DNA of 64,000 bases from Streptomyces venezuelae ATCC 10712 (GTDB lineage Bacteria > Actinomycetota > Actinomycetes > Streptomycetales > Streptomycetaceae): the NCBI RefSeq assembly GCF_008639165.1, contig NZ_CP029197.1:124001-188000 (forward strand). Reading direction: 5' to 3'. The notes below the pieces were generated by a model that worked only from the letters and a program-made list of their open reading frames with translations, did no database searches and was not told the DNA's origin. This document shows, in pieces, positions 52,831 through 61,883 of this stretch. Position 1 is the stretch's first letter. The number at the start of each line of letters is the position of its first letter. Position numbers and translations under genes: made by a program.

Positions 52831-53588
52831 CCGCGGCGCTTCCGCTCCTCGCCGGTTGCGGGAGCGAGGACACGCCTGGGGCCGACGCCCCCAAGGGAGC
52901 CGGGACGAAGCCGGTGGTCGTCGTCACGACCACCTGGGAAGGGGCCTTCGCCAAGGCCGCCGGGGCCGAGGACGTCACGGTGATCGTGCCGCAGTCGGTC
53001 CACCACGCCCCCGACTACGACCCGAAGCCCTCCGACCTGGCCGCCGTGGCGAAGGCCGACTTCGTGCTGTACGCGCCGTTCGAGCCGTACGCGGCGAAGA
53101 TCAAGGAGGCGGCCGGGTCCAAGGCGAAGCTGGTCGAGGTGAACCTCGACAACGACCCGGCGAAGGCGCGTGCCGAAGTCACGCGCCTGGGTGGCCTGTT
53201 CGCTACGAAGGACTCCGCCGCACGGTTCACCAAGCGGCTCGACGGCGAGATCGCCACCCTGAACGGCGAACTCAGGGCCGCGTGGCCGGGCGGAAAGAGC
53301 CCGTCCGTCGTCAGTCAGGTCTTCACCGGGTGGGCGGCCGGCCTCGCGGGCGCGACGACGGTGGGCACGTACGGGCCCGAGCCGGTGACCCCGGCCAAGC
53401 TCGCCGAACTGTCCGCGAAGAAGCCCGCCTTCGTCCTCGACAACGCCCACATGACCACGGGCACGGTGCTGCCCGACGCGGGCGCGAAGCAGGTGGAGAT
53501 CGTGAACTACCCCGGCGAGGACCTGGACCTGCTCGCCGTGTACCGGAATGCCGCTGCCGAGCTGAAGAAGGCCATGGGCAAGGCCTGA
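52779..53588 (+). CDS. TroA-like metal-binding lipoprotein, divergent
   Basis: 269-residue lipoprotein (lipobox LLAGCG) of the cluster A-I metal-binding fold. The first-ligand region reads SVHHAPDYDPKPSD, equivalent to the HxYEPxPSD of ZnuA/TroA. The second ligand region (normally HxW) is not recognisable; a single His occurs near DNAHMTTG and acidic residues near the end. The metal is therefore uncertain. The position behind a B12 riboswitch operon makes cobalt a candidate alongside zinc and manganese. Confidence 0.78.
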   Translation: MARTRVRTARISSLVALTAALPLLAGCGSEDTPGADAPKGAGTKPVVVVTTTWEGAFAKAAGAEDVTVIVPQSVHHAPDYDPKPSDLAAVAKADFVLYAPFEPYAAKIKEAAGSKAKLVEVNLDNDPAKARAEVTRLGGLFATKDSAARFTKRLDGEIATLNGELRAAWPGGKSPSVVSQVFTGWAAGLAGATTVGTYGPEPVTPAKLAELSAKKPAFVLDNAHMTTGTVLPDAGAKQVEIVNYPGEDLDLLAVYRNAAAELKKAMGKA

Positions 53589-53601
53589 CCCGTGTGAGGC
53601 G

Positions 53602-53635
53602 GGGGGAGGGGCGCGCGTCGGCGTGCCCCTCCCCC
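53602..53635. terminator. Bidirectional terminator after the metal ABC operon
   Basis: An 11-bp perfect stem (53602-53612 with 53625-53635) in the 50-bp gap between convergent genes. Confidence 0.7.
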
Positions 53636-53638
53636 GGC

Positions 53639-55300
53639 TCATGCCCGGGCGGGTTCGGTGGCGTGCCGCTCTTCGTCGGCCCGGTGCCGGAGCGCGGCAC
53701 GGTCCGGCTTGCCCGCGGCCGTGAGCGGTATCGCGTCCAGGATCACCACGTGCTCCGGGTGCTTGTACCGGTCCACACCGTGAGCGGTGAGGTACGTGCC
53801 CAGGTCGTCGAGGGTCGGCCGCTCCCCGCCCCTGGCCACCACGCAGGCCGCCAGGCGCTCTCCCATCAGCGGGTCCGGGACGCCCACGCAGACGACGTCA
53901 TGCACGGCCGGGTGGCCGGCCAGTGCGCGCTCCACCTCGGCCGGGCTGATGTTGACGCCGCCGCGTATGACGACGTCCTTGAGGCGGCCGACGACGTGCA
54001 GGACGCCGTTCCCGTCGAGATAGCCGAGGTCGCCGGTGCGGACCCAGCCCTCGGGGGTGCGGTAGCGGGCGTCGAGTGCGGGAGAGGCGACGTAGCAGAG
54101 AGGGGTCATGGGGCCGCGCGACACGATCTCGCCGATCTGCCCTTCGGGCAGTGGTTCGTGGCTCTCGGGGTCGGCGACGCGGATCTCCGCGACGCGCGGG
54201 TCGGGACGTCCCGCGACGACTCCGGAGCGGTCGGTCGGCGGGACCTTGTGGTCCAGGCCGGTGTGGCAGTTGACGCCGTCGGCCGATCCGTACAGGTTGA
54301 CGACGGAACATCCGAAGGCGTCCGCGGCGGCGGTGGCGGTGGCCTCGTCGAGCGGGGCGCCGCCGAGGACGAGCGCGGTCGGGGCCGGCACGTGCTCGCC
54401 GGTCCGTTCCATCTGCTCCAGCATCATCCGGATCATGGTCGGTACGCCGAGGACGTGGGTCGGCTCGTGCTCGCGCATCGCCTCCAGGGCGGCCTCGGGG
54501 GTGAAGTGGTCGAGCAGGACGAGGGACCCTCCGTGCCGGGCGAGGGTGACGGCCGTGCCGTTCGAGCCGAAGGCCGAGGCGAGCGGAACGAGGAAGAGGC
54601 ACCGGGGCGGGGTGTCGTCGGGCATGAGGGAGGCGAGGAAGTTGCCCCGTCCGCCGGCGAGGGCGTTGTGGGAGTACGCGATCATCTTCGGCTCCGCCTC
54701 CGAGCCGGAGGAGACGAGGATGCGGGCGGCGCTGTCGGGGTCGGGGCGGGCCGCGACGAAACCGGTGGGGTCGGTGCGCAGGAGGTCTCTGAGCGGAACC
54801 GTTCCTGCGGGCGCGGTCCCCGGTCCGGCGGAGACCACGCGCCGGAGGGCCGGCAGCGCGGGCAGGAGCGGGACGAGATCGGCGGCGTGCGTCTGTCCCC
54901 GGTGCTCGGTGGCAGCGATGACGGCGACGGCCTCGGCCCTGCGCAGCAGGCACTCCGCCTCCACCGCCCCACGCCCGACCGGGAAGGGCAGGGCGACGGC
55001 GCCGAGGGCGGCGACGGCGAGGTCGGCGATGACGGCGTTGCGGTGGTTGGGAAGCTGGACGGCGACGACGTCCCCCGGCCCGACACCCAGCCGGCGCAGG
55101 CCCCCGGCCAGACTTCTGACCTTGCGGTCGAGAGCCGTGTAACAGAGTTTTCCCTTGGCGTCGAGGATCGCCGTCCGGTGCAGATCGGCGATCTGCCGGG
55201 CCCGGAACAGGCTGTAGAGGTCGAGGTCCGGGCACGTGCCGTCCACCGCCCATGAGCGGCGGAGTTCGGCGGGCAGCAGGTCGGGGAGGGTGACGGTCAC
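53639..55300 (-). CDS. AMP-forming acyl-CoA synthetase/ligase
   Basis: 553-residue adenylate-forming enzyme. The phosphate loop is degenerate (VSSGSEAEPKMIAYSH), then VVNLYGSADGVNCH (A5), WVRTGDLGYLDGNG (A7), VGRLKDVVIRGGVNISPAEVE (A8) and the C-terminal Lys in LTAAGKPDR (A10). It activates a carboxylic acid as AMP ester and transfers it to CoA. The GTG at 55300 overlaps the CoA-transferase stop (GTGA), so the two are coupled. Substrate unknown. Confidence 0.88.
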   Translation of the reverse strand: MTVTLPDLLPAELRRSWAVDGTCPDLDLYSLFRARQIADLHRTAILDAKGKLCYTALDRKVRSLAGGLRRLGVGPGDVVAVQLPNHRNAVIADLAVAALGAVALPFPVGRGAVEAECLLRRAEAVAVIAATEHRGQTHAADLVPLLPALPALRRVVSAGPGTAPAGTVPLRDLLRTDPTGFVAARPDPDSAARILVSSGSEAEPKMIAYSHNALAGGRGNFLASLMPDDTPPRCLFLVPLASAFGSNGTAVTLARHGGSLVLLDHFTPEAALEAMREHEPTHVLGVPTMIRMMLEQMERTGEHVPAPTALVLGGAPLDEATATAAADAFGCSVVNLYGSADGVNCHTGLDHKVPPTDRSGVVAGRPDPRVAEIRVADPESHEPLPEGQIGEIVSRGPMTPLCYVASPALDARYRTPEGWVRTGDLGYLDGNGVLHVVGRLKDVVIRGGVNISPAEVERALAGHPAVHDVVCVGVPDPLMGERLAACVVARGGERPTLDDLGTYLTAHGVDRYKHPEHVVILDAIPLTAAGKPDRAALRHRADEERHATEPARA

Positions 55301-57084
55301 GCGAAGCTCCAGGGGTCGGGAACGGCGGGGGCACCGTGCGCGTCCCGGCTGATCGAGCCGGACAGGCGCGGGTCGTGCTGAAGGTCGGACAGGTCGGTGG
55401 TGACGGCGGTCGCGGTCAGGCCGTGGGAGCGCAGTAGGTGCAGGGCGTCCTCGGTGCACATGCCTCTCAGGTCGTACGCGGTGGCGGCCGCCGCGCAGGA
55501 GTCGCTCGGCGCGATCCAGCCGTCGGAGGTACGGACCGGGTGCCGGAACCCGGTCGGCGGCCGGGGGTCGTGCCCGCGTCGGACCCGGTCCAGGACCGGG
55601 GCGAGCAGGGTGTCGGCCGCGCCGAGGAGCGAGGAGTCGACCCGCACGCCGTGACCGGTGCGCTCGCGCAGGAGCAGGCCGGCCAGCACGGCCTCGGTCC
55701 CGTGCAGACCGCCGAGGACGTCCAGCAGGGTCATGAGGGAGGGCGCGGGCGCCTCGCCGGCGGGGTGGACGGCCTCGCCGACGCCCGTACGGGCCTGCAC
55801 CATGAAGTCCGTGCCCATGGGGGCGTCGGCGATCCGGTCCGCCCAGCCGCCCGTGTAGGCGTAGACGAGCGAGGGGTTGACGGCGGCCAGGTGTTCGGCG
55901 TCGAGTTCGAGCTCGGCCGCCTTGCCCGGGGCCCAGTTGTGCAGGAACACGTCTGCGTCGGCGGTGAGTTCGCGCAACCGCCGACGGTCACCGGGTGACT
56001 TGATGTCGATCTCCACGGCTTCCTTGCCCCGGTTGAGGGCGAGCCAGCGGGCGGACACGCCGTCACAGGCGGGCGGCATGCCCCGCAGCGGGTCGCCGCC
56101 CGGCGGCTCGACGCGGACGATCCGGGCGCCGAGAATGCCCAACAGGTGTGCGGCGAGCGGTGCTTGGATCCGGCGGCCGGCCTCGAGGACGGTGATCCCC
56201 TCCAGGGGCCGGGCCTGCGACGTCGGTGGCATGGTCGCGGGAGCACCCGGCCGGAGGAGCCGCAGGGACCAGGGGTCGGCGCCGTCGTCCTCCTTCGCGC
56301 GCTCCGCCAGCGTGTGCAGCGGGCACACCTCGGCTCCGGCGTCCCGGGCCGCCTGCCGGATCCGTTCGAGGGGATGCGTCCGGGTCACGGTGTGCAGGGC
56401 CGTCGGGATGTTCGCGCAGGCCGTCGCGTACCGGAACTGGAAGGGCCGCCAGCCCGCCCGTATGGCATTCGCCGGCGCGCCGAGGGCTCGCCAGAAGTCC
56501 GCCCAGGCTCCGGGATCGAGCGTCTCCAGCTCGAAGACGACACCGTCGGACGACGTGAACGGTGGTCCTCCGGGGGCGAGGTCGACGGATTCGGGCTCGT
56601 CGGCGCCCGATGCGGCCAGGTACTGCGAGACGGCGAGGAGTCCGGCCCGGTCGGTCGTGACGTCCACGTGCCGCGGCCCTGAGCCGCCGCGTGCCTGGGC
56701 GACGAGCGCGGCGAGGAGTCCCTGGACGGCGAGCACGCCGGTGGCGGTGGCCAGGTAGTCGACGCCGATTCCGCGCGGGGCTCCGTGGCGTCGGCCGTGC
56801 ACGGCCATCACTCCGGTCGCGGCCTGCGCGGTGGTCTCGTCCTCGACACCGGAGCCGGGGGCGCCCCAGGCGGCGCAGGCCGTCACCTGCGTGAACCCGG
56901 CGCCGTCCAGGGCGATCTCCCCGGCTTCCGCGTTCCTCACCCGGCCACCGAGACGGCTCAGGTGGTCGGCGACGGCCCTCGTGAGGGCCGTGGGCCCGCC
57001 GATGTCGAAACGCAGGGCGTCGAGCGGACGCGGAACGCCGAGCGGGCGGCGGACCGCGTGGTGCGTGGTCGCTGGTGACGCCAT
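55297..57084 (-). CDS. Family III (CaiB/BaiF) CoA transferase, double length
   Basis: 595 residues, against about 400 for a normal CaiB/BaiF enzyme. The C-terminal 380 residues carry the canonical family: RPLEGITVLEAGRRIQAPLAAHLLG, LALNRGKEAVEIDIKSP, VFLHNWAPGKAAELEL, and GTDFMVQARTG with the presumed catalytic Asp. The first 200 residues hold a partial, degenerate copy (DYLATATGVLAVQGLLAAL; RHVDVTTDRAGLLAVSQYLAAS). The ATG at 57084 follows AGGAG. It heads an operon with the CoA ligase. Confidence 0.84.
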   Translation of the reverse strand: MASPATTHHAVRRPLGVPRPLDALRFDIGGPTALTRAVADHLSRLGGRVRNAEAGEIALDGAGFTQVTACAAWGAPGSGVEDETTAQAATGVMAVHGRRHGAPRGIGVDYLATATGVLAVQGLLAALVAQARGGSGPRHVDVTTDRAGLLAVSQYLAASGADEPESVDLAPGGPPFTSSDGVVFELETLDPGAWADFWRALGAPANAIRAGWRPFQFRYATACANIPTALHTVTRTHPLERIRQAARDAGAEVCPLHTLAERAKEDDGADPWSLRLLRPGAPATMPPTSQARPLEGITVLEAGRRIQAPLAAHLLGILGARIVRVEPPGGDPLRGMPPACDGVSARWLALNRGKEAVEIDIKSPGDRRRLRELTADADVFLHNWAPGKAAELELDAEHLAAVNPSLVYAYTGGWADRIADAPMGTDFMVQARTGVGEAVHPAGEAPAPSLMTLLDVLGGLHGTEAVLAGLLLRERTGHGVRVDSSLLGAADTLLAPVLDRVRRGHDPRPPTGFRHPVRTSDGWIAPSDSCAAAATAYDLRGMCTEDALHLLRSHGLTATAVTTDLSDLQHDPRLSGSISRDAHGAPAVPDPWSFA

Positions 57085-57224
57085 GGCTCTCCTCACTTCG
57101 CGCGGCGATGGCCGGCGCACGGGACTGTCACGATCGCGGGAACTGACGGGCCGGTACGCCCGACCACTTCCACGGGCAGGCAGTCGGACGCGTGTTCTGT
57201 CGAGTTCCCAAGACGGAGGAAACA

Positions 57225-58433
57225 GTGACGGATCATGACGTACCCCTTGGCGAGCCGGTGCCCGACGCCGGCCTCGACGAGCTGCGGTCGCGCGTTTCCG
57301 CGTTCGTCCGGGACCAGGTGTTCCCGCGCGAGGCGCAGCTCGACGCGGGCGGACCGAACGCCACGGAGCTGCGGAAGCGACTGCGTGAGGAGGCCTGCGG
57401 CACGGGGCTGTGGGCGCTGCCGTTGCCGGCCGACCTGGGCGGCGGCGGGGTCTCGTTGAGGGCGTACGCGTCGATCGCCGAGGCCGAGGGCGCCAGCGAC
57501 CACGGACCGGCCGCCCTGGGGTCGGCATCTCTGCTGGACGTGACCATGCTCTCGCGGCACGGCTCCTCGCGGGTACGCGCGGAGTATCTCCGCCGCCTGG
57601 TCTCCGGTGACCTCCGCACTTGTTACGCGATGACGGAGCCGGATGCCCCCGGCACCGAGCCGCTCCTCACCGCCACCCGGGCGGAGCGGCGGGCCGGAGG
57701 CGGCTGGACGATCACGGGACGCAAGTGGTTCGTCTCGAATGCCGGGGAGGCGGACCTGGTGACCGTACTGGCCAGGACGAGCGGCACCGTAGGGGACCGG
57801 GACGGACTGTCCCTGCTCCTCGTGCCCACCGACTCCCCCGGTTTCCGGGTCGTCCGCGAGCTGCCCATCCTGGGTGCCACCGGCCAGTACGAGATCGAGT
57901 TCGACCACGTGCACGTCGACGACGACCATCTCGTCGGCGAGCCCGGCCAGGCCCTCGTGATCGCGGGCGAACGGCTCCAACTCGGCCGCACTCTGCGGGC
58001 GCTGCGCTGGCTGGGCCAGGCCCAGCGGGCCTTCGACCTCCTCTGCCGACGCGCCGTGGAGCGGCAGGGGGCACGCGGCGCACTCGGGGACCGGCAGCTC
58101 GTCCAACAGCACGTGTTCGAGGCGCTGTTGGCGCTCCGCGGCACCCGCTCGCTGGTGTACGAGGCGATGGCGCTGGTCGCGGAGGGGCGCGACGCCCATG
58201 TGGAGGTGGGTCTGGCGAAGACGGCCGCCGCCCGCACACTCCAGGACGTCGCCGACCGCGCCGTCCAGGTCTTCGGCGCGGCGGGACTCGGCCCGGACAC
58301 CCCGCTGCCCGCGCTGTTCCGCACGGGACGGGCGGCGCGGATCCTCGACGGGCCCGACGAGCAGCACGTCTCCTCCGTGGCCCGGCGCGTGCTGCGGGGC
58401 CTCCAGCGGGGACCGGCCGTCACACCCGTGTGA
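57225..58433 (+). CDS. Acyl-CoA dehydrogenase-family flavoprotein
   Basis: 402-residue ACAD. Segments seen: CYAMTEPDAPGTEPL (FAD and substrate contacts), WTITGRKWFVSNAGEADLV, and C-terminal VQVFGAAGLGPDTPLPALFRTGRAARILDGPDEQH. It should oxidise the alpha-beta bond of an acyl-CoA, or reduce it as in CaiA. GGAGGA at 57215-57220 sets the GTG at 57225. It is divergent to the CoA transferase/ligase pair, with a 140-bp shared control region. Confidence 0.88.
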   Translation: MTDHDVPLGEPVPDAGLDELRSRVSAFVRDQVFPREAQLDAGGPNATELRKRLREEACGTGLWALPLPADLGGGGVSLRAYASIAEAEGASDHGPAALGSASLLDVTMLSRHGSSRVRAEYLRRLVSGDLRTCYAMTEPDAPGTEPLLTATRAERRAGGGWTITGRKWFVSNAGEADLVTVLARTSGTVGDRDGLSLLLVPTDSPGFRVVRELPILGATGQYEIEFDHVHVDDDHLVGEPGQALVIAGERLQLGRTLRALRWLGQAQRAFDLLCRRAVERQGARGALGDRQLVQQHVFEALLALRGTRSLVYEAMALVAEGRDAHVEVGLAKTAAARTLQDVADRAVQVFGAAGLGPDTPLPALFRTGRAARILDGPDEQHVSSVARRVLRGLQRGPAVTPV

Positions 58434-59520
58434 GGTCGACGCGGCCGAGGAGGGCGGCCAGGCCGAGGGCCAGGAAGAAGTCTCCCCAGACCAGTTCGTG
58501 GCGGACGGCCGTACCGGTCTTCGCGTCGTAGCAGCCGTCCAGGAGCATGCCGCCCGGCAGGCGGCCACCGGGCCGGGTGACGTGGGCGTCCACGAGCCGG
58601 TGCAGGACGGCCTCCGCCCGGTCCGCGCATGCCGTCGCCCACGCGGCCCCCGGGATGCCCGCGAGCTTCAGCAGGGCGACGGCCGCGATGGCGGCGGCGG
58701 AGGTGTCGAGGGGGCCTTCGGACTCGCCGGCCTCGGCGGGCGGGACGAGGGGCCCGGCGAGGAACTCCCCCTGTGCGAGGAGGAGTTCGACGGTGCTCGC
58801 CAGGCGGTCCGTACGCCACGCGGTGTCACGGTCCGCCCGGAGCAGGCCGTCCGCGACTGCCAGCAGCAGCCATGACTCGCCCCGGGTCCAGCCGGGACCG
58901 GGGTCGGGATCCGCCGTCCAGCACCCGCCTGTCGTGTCGCGGCGCCAGGCCGGGCCGGGCCGCCCGCCGTCCCCGCCGTCCACGCACAGGTCGAGGTGCC
59001 GGTGCAGATGTTCCGCGGCCGCCACCCGTCCCGCCGACCCGGCGGACGCCAGGAGGGGTACGAGCCCGGGGACGCCGTCCGCGCGGGCCCGCAGCCGGGG
59101 CCCGCCCAGCGCCGCACCCCACGGAACGAGACCGAGCGTCGGGTCGTGGGCGCCGAGCACGGCCTTCGCCGCGCGCTCGCGCAGGGCAGCGGCCGCCGGG
59201 TCGTCCTCGGGGGCAAGGGCGGTCCCGTACCAGAGGATCAGGCCGCGGGTCGCGGTGTCGGCCTCGGCCCACGGTGCGAGGCGGGCCGTGACGGCGGCGG
59301 CCGCCGAGCGGTCCCTGACCCGGCCCGTGTGCCGGGCGCGCAGCCAGAGCAGGCCGGCCCAGAAGCCGCCGGTCCACGACCCTCGCCCCGTGGTCGTCCA
59401 GCGGCCCTCGGCCGCGTCGGCGTACAGGGGGAAGCGCGCGCCCACCTGCCCGGCGGTCTCCGCCACGCGCCGAAGGAGAAGACCCAGCGCCTCCTCGGCC
59501 CAGCCCTTCGTGCCGGTCAC
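58420..59520 (-). CDS. GH88-like unsaturated glucuronyl hydrolase-family protein
   Basis: 366-residue cytoplasmic protein with the six-hairpin pattern: GSWTGGFWAGLLWLRARHTG early and GPLDTSAAAIAAVALLKLAG later match GH88/GH105. Known members remove unsaturated uronic acid from oligosaccharides left by polysaccharide lyases. The second catalytic Asp of GH88 is not clearly identifiable, so activity is unsure. The GTG at 59520 overlaps the MFS gene (GTGA), and the 3' end overlaps the acyl-CoA dehydrogenase gene by 14 bp. Confidence 0.68.
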   Translation of the reverse strand: MTGTKGWAEEALGLLLRRVAETAGQVGARFPLYADAAEGRWTTTGRGSWTGGFWAGLLWLRARHTGRVRDRSAAAAVTARLAPWAEADTATRGLILWYGTALAPEDDPAAAALRERAAKAVLGAHDPTLGLVPWGAALGGPRLRARADGVPGLVPLLASAGSAGRVAAAEHLHRHLDLCVDGGDGGRPGPAWRRDTTGGCWTADPDPGPGWTRGESWLLLAVADGLLRADRDTAWRTDRLASTVELLLAQGEFLAGPLVPPAEAGESEGPLDTSAAAIAAVALLKLAGIPGAAWATACADRAEAVLHRLVDAHVTRPGGRLPGGMLLDGCYDAKTGTAVRHELVWGDFFLALGLAALLGRVDLTRV

Positions 59521-60743
59521 GTCGTCCCGCCCCGTCCCGTACGGCGGTCCCTGACCGCCCAGAGGAGGGCGACGGCCCCCGCGACGAGGAACTCGCCGGC
59601 GACCAGGGCCCAGCCGTCGCCGTACCGGCCGCGCTCGGCCAGCAGTCCGAAGAGCGGCGGCCCCACGGCGAATCCGGCGAAGAACCCGGCCGCGACCAGC
59701 GCCGAGTCCTGCCCGGCCCGCCCCGGCGCCGAGCGCTGCATCACGAGCACCATCGACACCGCGTTGCCGGACACCGCGAACACGCCCACCGCGACGGCGC
59801 CCACCCACACCAGCGGCTCGACCCGGACGGCCACGGCGAGGACCACGGCCGATCCGACGGCTCCGGCCGCCAGCAGCGCGGGGAACCAGGGCGCCCGGCC
59901 CGGCGCGGCGGCGCGGGACCAGCCGATCCGGCCGGCGATTCCGGCGACGCCGAGGACCGCGACGAGCGCTCCCGCCGTCGTCGGCCCCATGCCGAGCCGT
60001 TGGGCTCCGAACAGCGCCAGGTACGTGTTGACGGAGGCGATGCCCGCACCGAGGAAGAGCGAGAAGCCGGCGAGCCACGGCACGGGGCTGTCGGACGCGG
60101 GCGGCGTACGGAGCACAGCGCCGGCCTTGGGCGGCGGGTCGGCCGGCAGCGCCCGCCAGGCCCACAGGGCGGCGGCGAACGCGGCCACGGCGGCCACCCC
60201 TACCGCGCCCCTCCAGCCGAGCAGGCCGGCCGCCGCCGCGAGCGGCAGCCCGGCCGCGAAGGCGCCGAGCTGGACGCCGGACTGCTTGGCGCCCGTGACC
60301 GCGCCCCGGCGCGGAGCCGGGACGGCCGCGAGGATCGCCTTGTTCGTCGCCGGGTTGGCGAGCGCCTGCGGGAGACCGCCCAGCGCCACCGCCGCGAGGA
60401 GCAGGGCGGGCCCCGGAGCCGCGCCGATCAGTCCGAGTGCCGTCCCGGAGACGGCGAGCAGGGCGACGAGCGCTCGTCGGGGGCCGACCCGGTCCACGAT
60501 CCGGCCCCCGGTCGGCGAGAGCACGGCGGCCGTGCCGAACCCGACCGTGGTCGTCAGTCCGAGCAGCGTCTCGGACACGCCGAGACCGTCCACGAGGCGC
60601 GGCCCGAGGGCCCCGAGGAGGAAGAGCTGCATCATCGAGAAGGCCATGGCCGTCGTCAGCAGCGCGGTCAGCCCGCGCGGCACGACGTGCCCGGATTCCG
60701 TGACTGCCGCACCTGTGGCCGCCGTCGTACCCGCGGATTTCAC
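59517..60743 (-). CDS. MFS transporter
   Basis: 408-residue protein with twelve membrane helices. The loop between helices 2 and 3 (GGRIVDRVGPRRAL) is the MFS signature. It could export or import the product of the neighbouring CoA genes or the sugar used by the GH88-like enzyme. The GTG at 60743 follows GGAGGAGGG. First gene of a two-gene unit. Confidence 0.88.
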   Translation of the reverse strand: MKSAGTTAATGAAVTESGHVVPRGLTALLTTAMAFSMMQLFLLGALGPRLVDGLGVSETLLGLTTTVGFGTAAVLSPTGGRIVDRVGPRRALVALLAVSGTALGLIGAAPGPALLLAAVALGGLPQALANPATNKAILAAVPAPRRGAVTGAKQSGVQLGAFAAGLPLAAAAGLLGWRGAVGVAAVAAFAAALWAWRALPADPPPKAGAVLRTPPASDSPVPWLAGFSLFLGAGIASVNTYLALFGAQRLGMGPTTAGALVAVLGVAGIAGRIGWSRAAAPGRAPWFPALLAAGAVGSAVVLAVAVRVEPLVWVGAVAVGVFAVSGNAVSMVLVMQRSAPGRAGQDSALVAAGFFAGFAVGPPLFGLLAERGRYGDGWALVAGEFLVAGAVALLWAVRDRRTGRGGTT

Positions 60744-60942
60744 GTGGTCCCTCCTCCCGTACGACGGCCGGGACGCCCGTCGTCGCCGTCGAGAAGTCGT
60801 GGCGAGGGCGCCGGAAGTTCCCGAGGTGCTCTTGTGTGCCGCGCCACAGTCGCGTACTGATGACCCGACAGGTCGAGGGGGCGGCCGTGATCGCCGTGCC
60901 CGCCCTCGTGCCTCCGGTGAGGAGTGCAAGGATGGGCGCGCC

Positions 60943-61731
60943 ATGACACCAGGCCGATGTTCGCGAGGAGTGCGGGCCGCGATGTTCGCGGCCGTCTGTG
61001 TGCTGCTCGCGGCCACCGGTCACGTCCTGATGTCGGGCCAGGACCTGCCCGCACCCGCGCTCGGACTCGCGCTCGCGGGGACCCTCGTCGTCGCCTGGAT
61101 CCTCGCGGGGCGCGAGCGCGGCCTCGGGGCGGTGACGGCGGCGACCGTGGCGGTGCAGAGCGTGCTGCACACGGGGTTCTCCTGGTCCCAGCAGCAGGAG
61201 GCCCGCCCGCCGCGTCAGCCCGCGACGGATCAGTTGACGACGGATCAGACGGCGATGGCTCACGCGGCCATGGGGCACATGGACACGGGCCACATGGGCA
61301 TCGGGCAGATGGACATGGGCCCCATGGGCATGGACCACACGGCCATGGGCCACATGGCCGTGGACCACATGGCGATGGCGCACGGGGCGATGGGTCACGC
61401 ACCCCCGGGCGCCGAGGCCGTCGCCCACGACATGACAAACATGTCCTCGTCCCTCGGGATGTTGTCCGCGCACCTCCTCGCCGCGCTCCTGAGCGGTCTG
61501 TGGATGGCGTACGGCGAGCGCGCCGCCTTCCGTCTCCTGCGTTCCCTGCCCCTGTGGCGCTTCCGGCCCGCGTGGCCGCTGTGGCTCCTGCTCGTCGCCG
61601 TCGTCCCCGCGCCTCCGCGGCGTCCTCGGATCCGGCCCGTTCGCGCCGGTGACGAGCGCGCTCCCCGGCAGCTTCTCCTCGCCCATTCCGTCATCTCCCG
61701 GGGTCCGCCACGAGCACTCGCTGTCTCCTGA
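60943..61731 (+). CDS. His/Met-rich membrane protein, possible copper role
   Basis: 262-residue protein. Helices at about residues 10-30, 36-54 and 60-75, then a 60-residue loop built of HM, GHM and MGH units (for example MGHMDTGHMGIGQMDMG) with about ten His and over twenty Met, then further helices and an Arg/Pro-rich tail. Such loops bind Cu(I) or Ag(I). No known copper transporter family is recognised. It lies 150 bp before a SigC-like sigma factor gene on the same strand. Metal binding is inferred from composition only. Confidence 0.72.
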   Translation: MTPGRCSRGVRAAMFAAVCVLLAATGHVLMSGQDLPAPALGLALAGTLVVAWILAGRERGLGAVTAATVAVQSVLHTGFSWSQQQEARPPRQPATDQLTTDQTAMAHAAMGHMDTGHMGIGQMDMGPMGMDHTAMGHMAVDHMAMAHGAMGHAPPGAEAVAHDMTNMSSSLGMLSAHLLAALLSGLWMAYGERAAFRLLRSLPLWRFRPAWPLWLLLVAVVPAPPRRPRIRPVRAGDERAPRQLLLAHSVISRGPPRALAVS

Positions 61732-61883
61732 CAGCCGGCTCCCCGGGCCTGACGGCACACGACCCTCGTCGCCGTCGCTCGGGCATCGGCCCTGCCGCCA
61801 CGGCAGGCCGCGACCCCTTCACCGGCACAGCCGTGCGCCCGCGCGCGCCGCCGGATTCCCTTGCCTCGTAAGGACTTGTGGCG

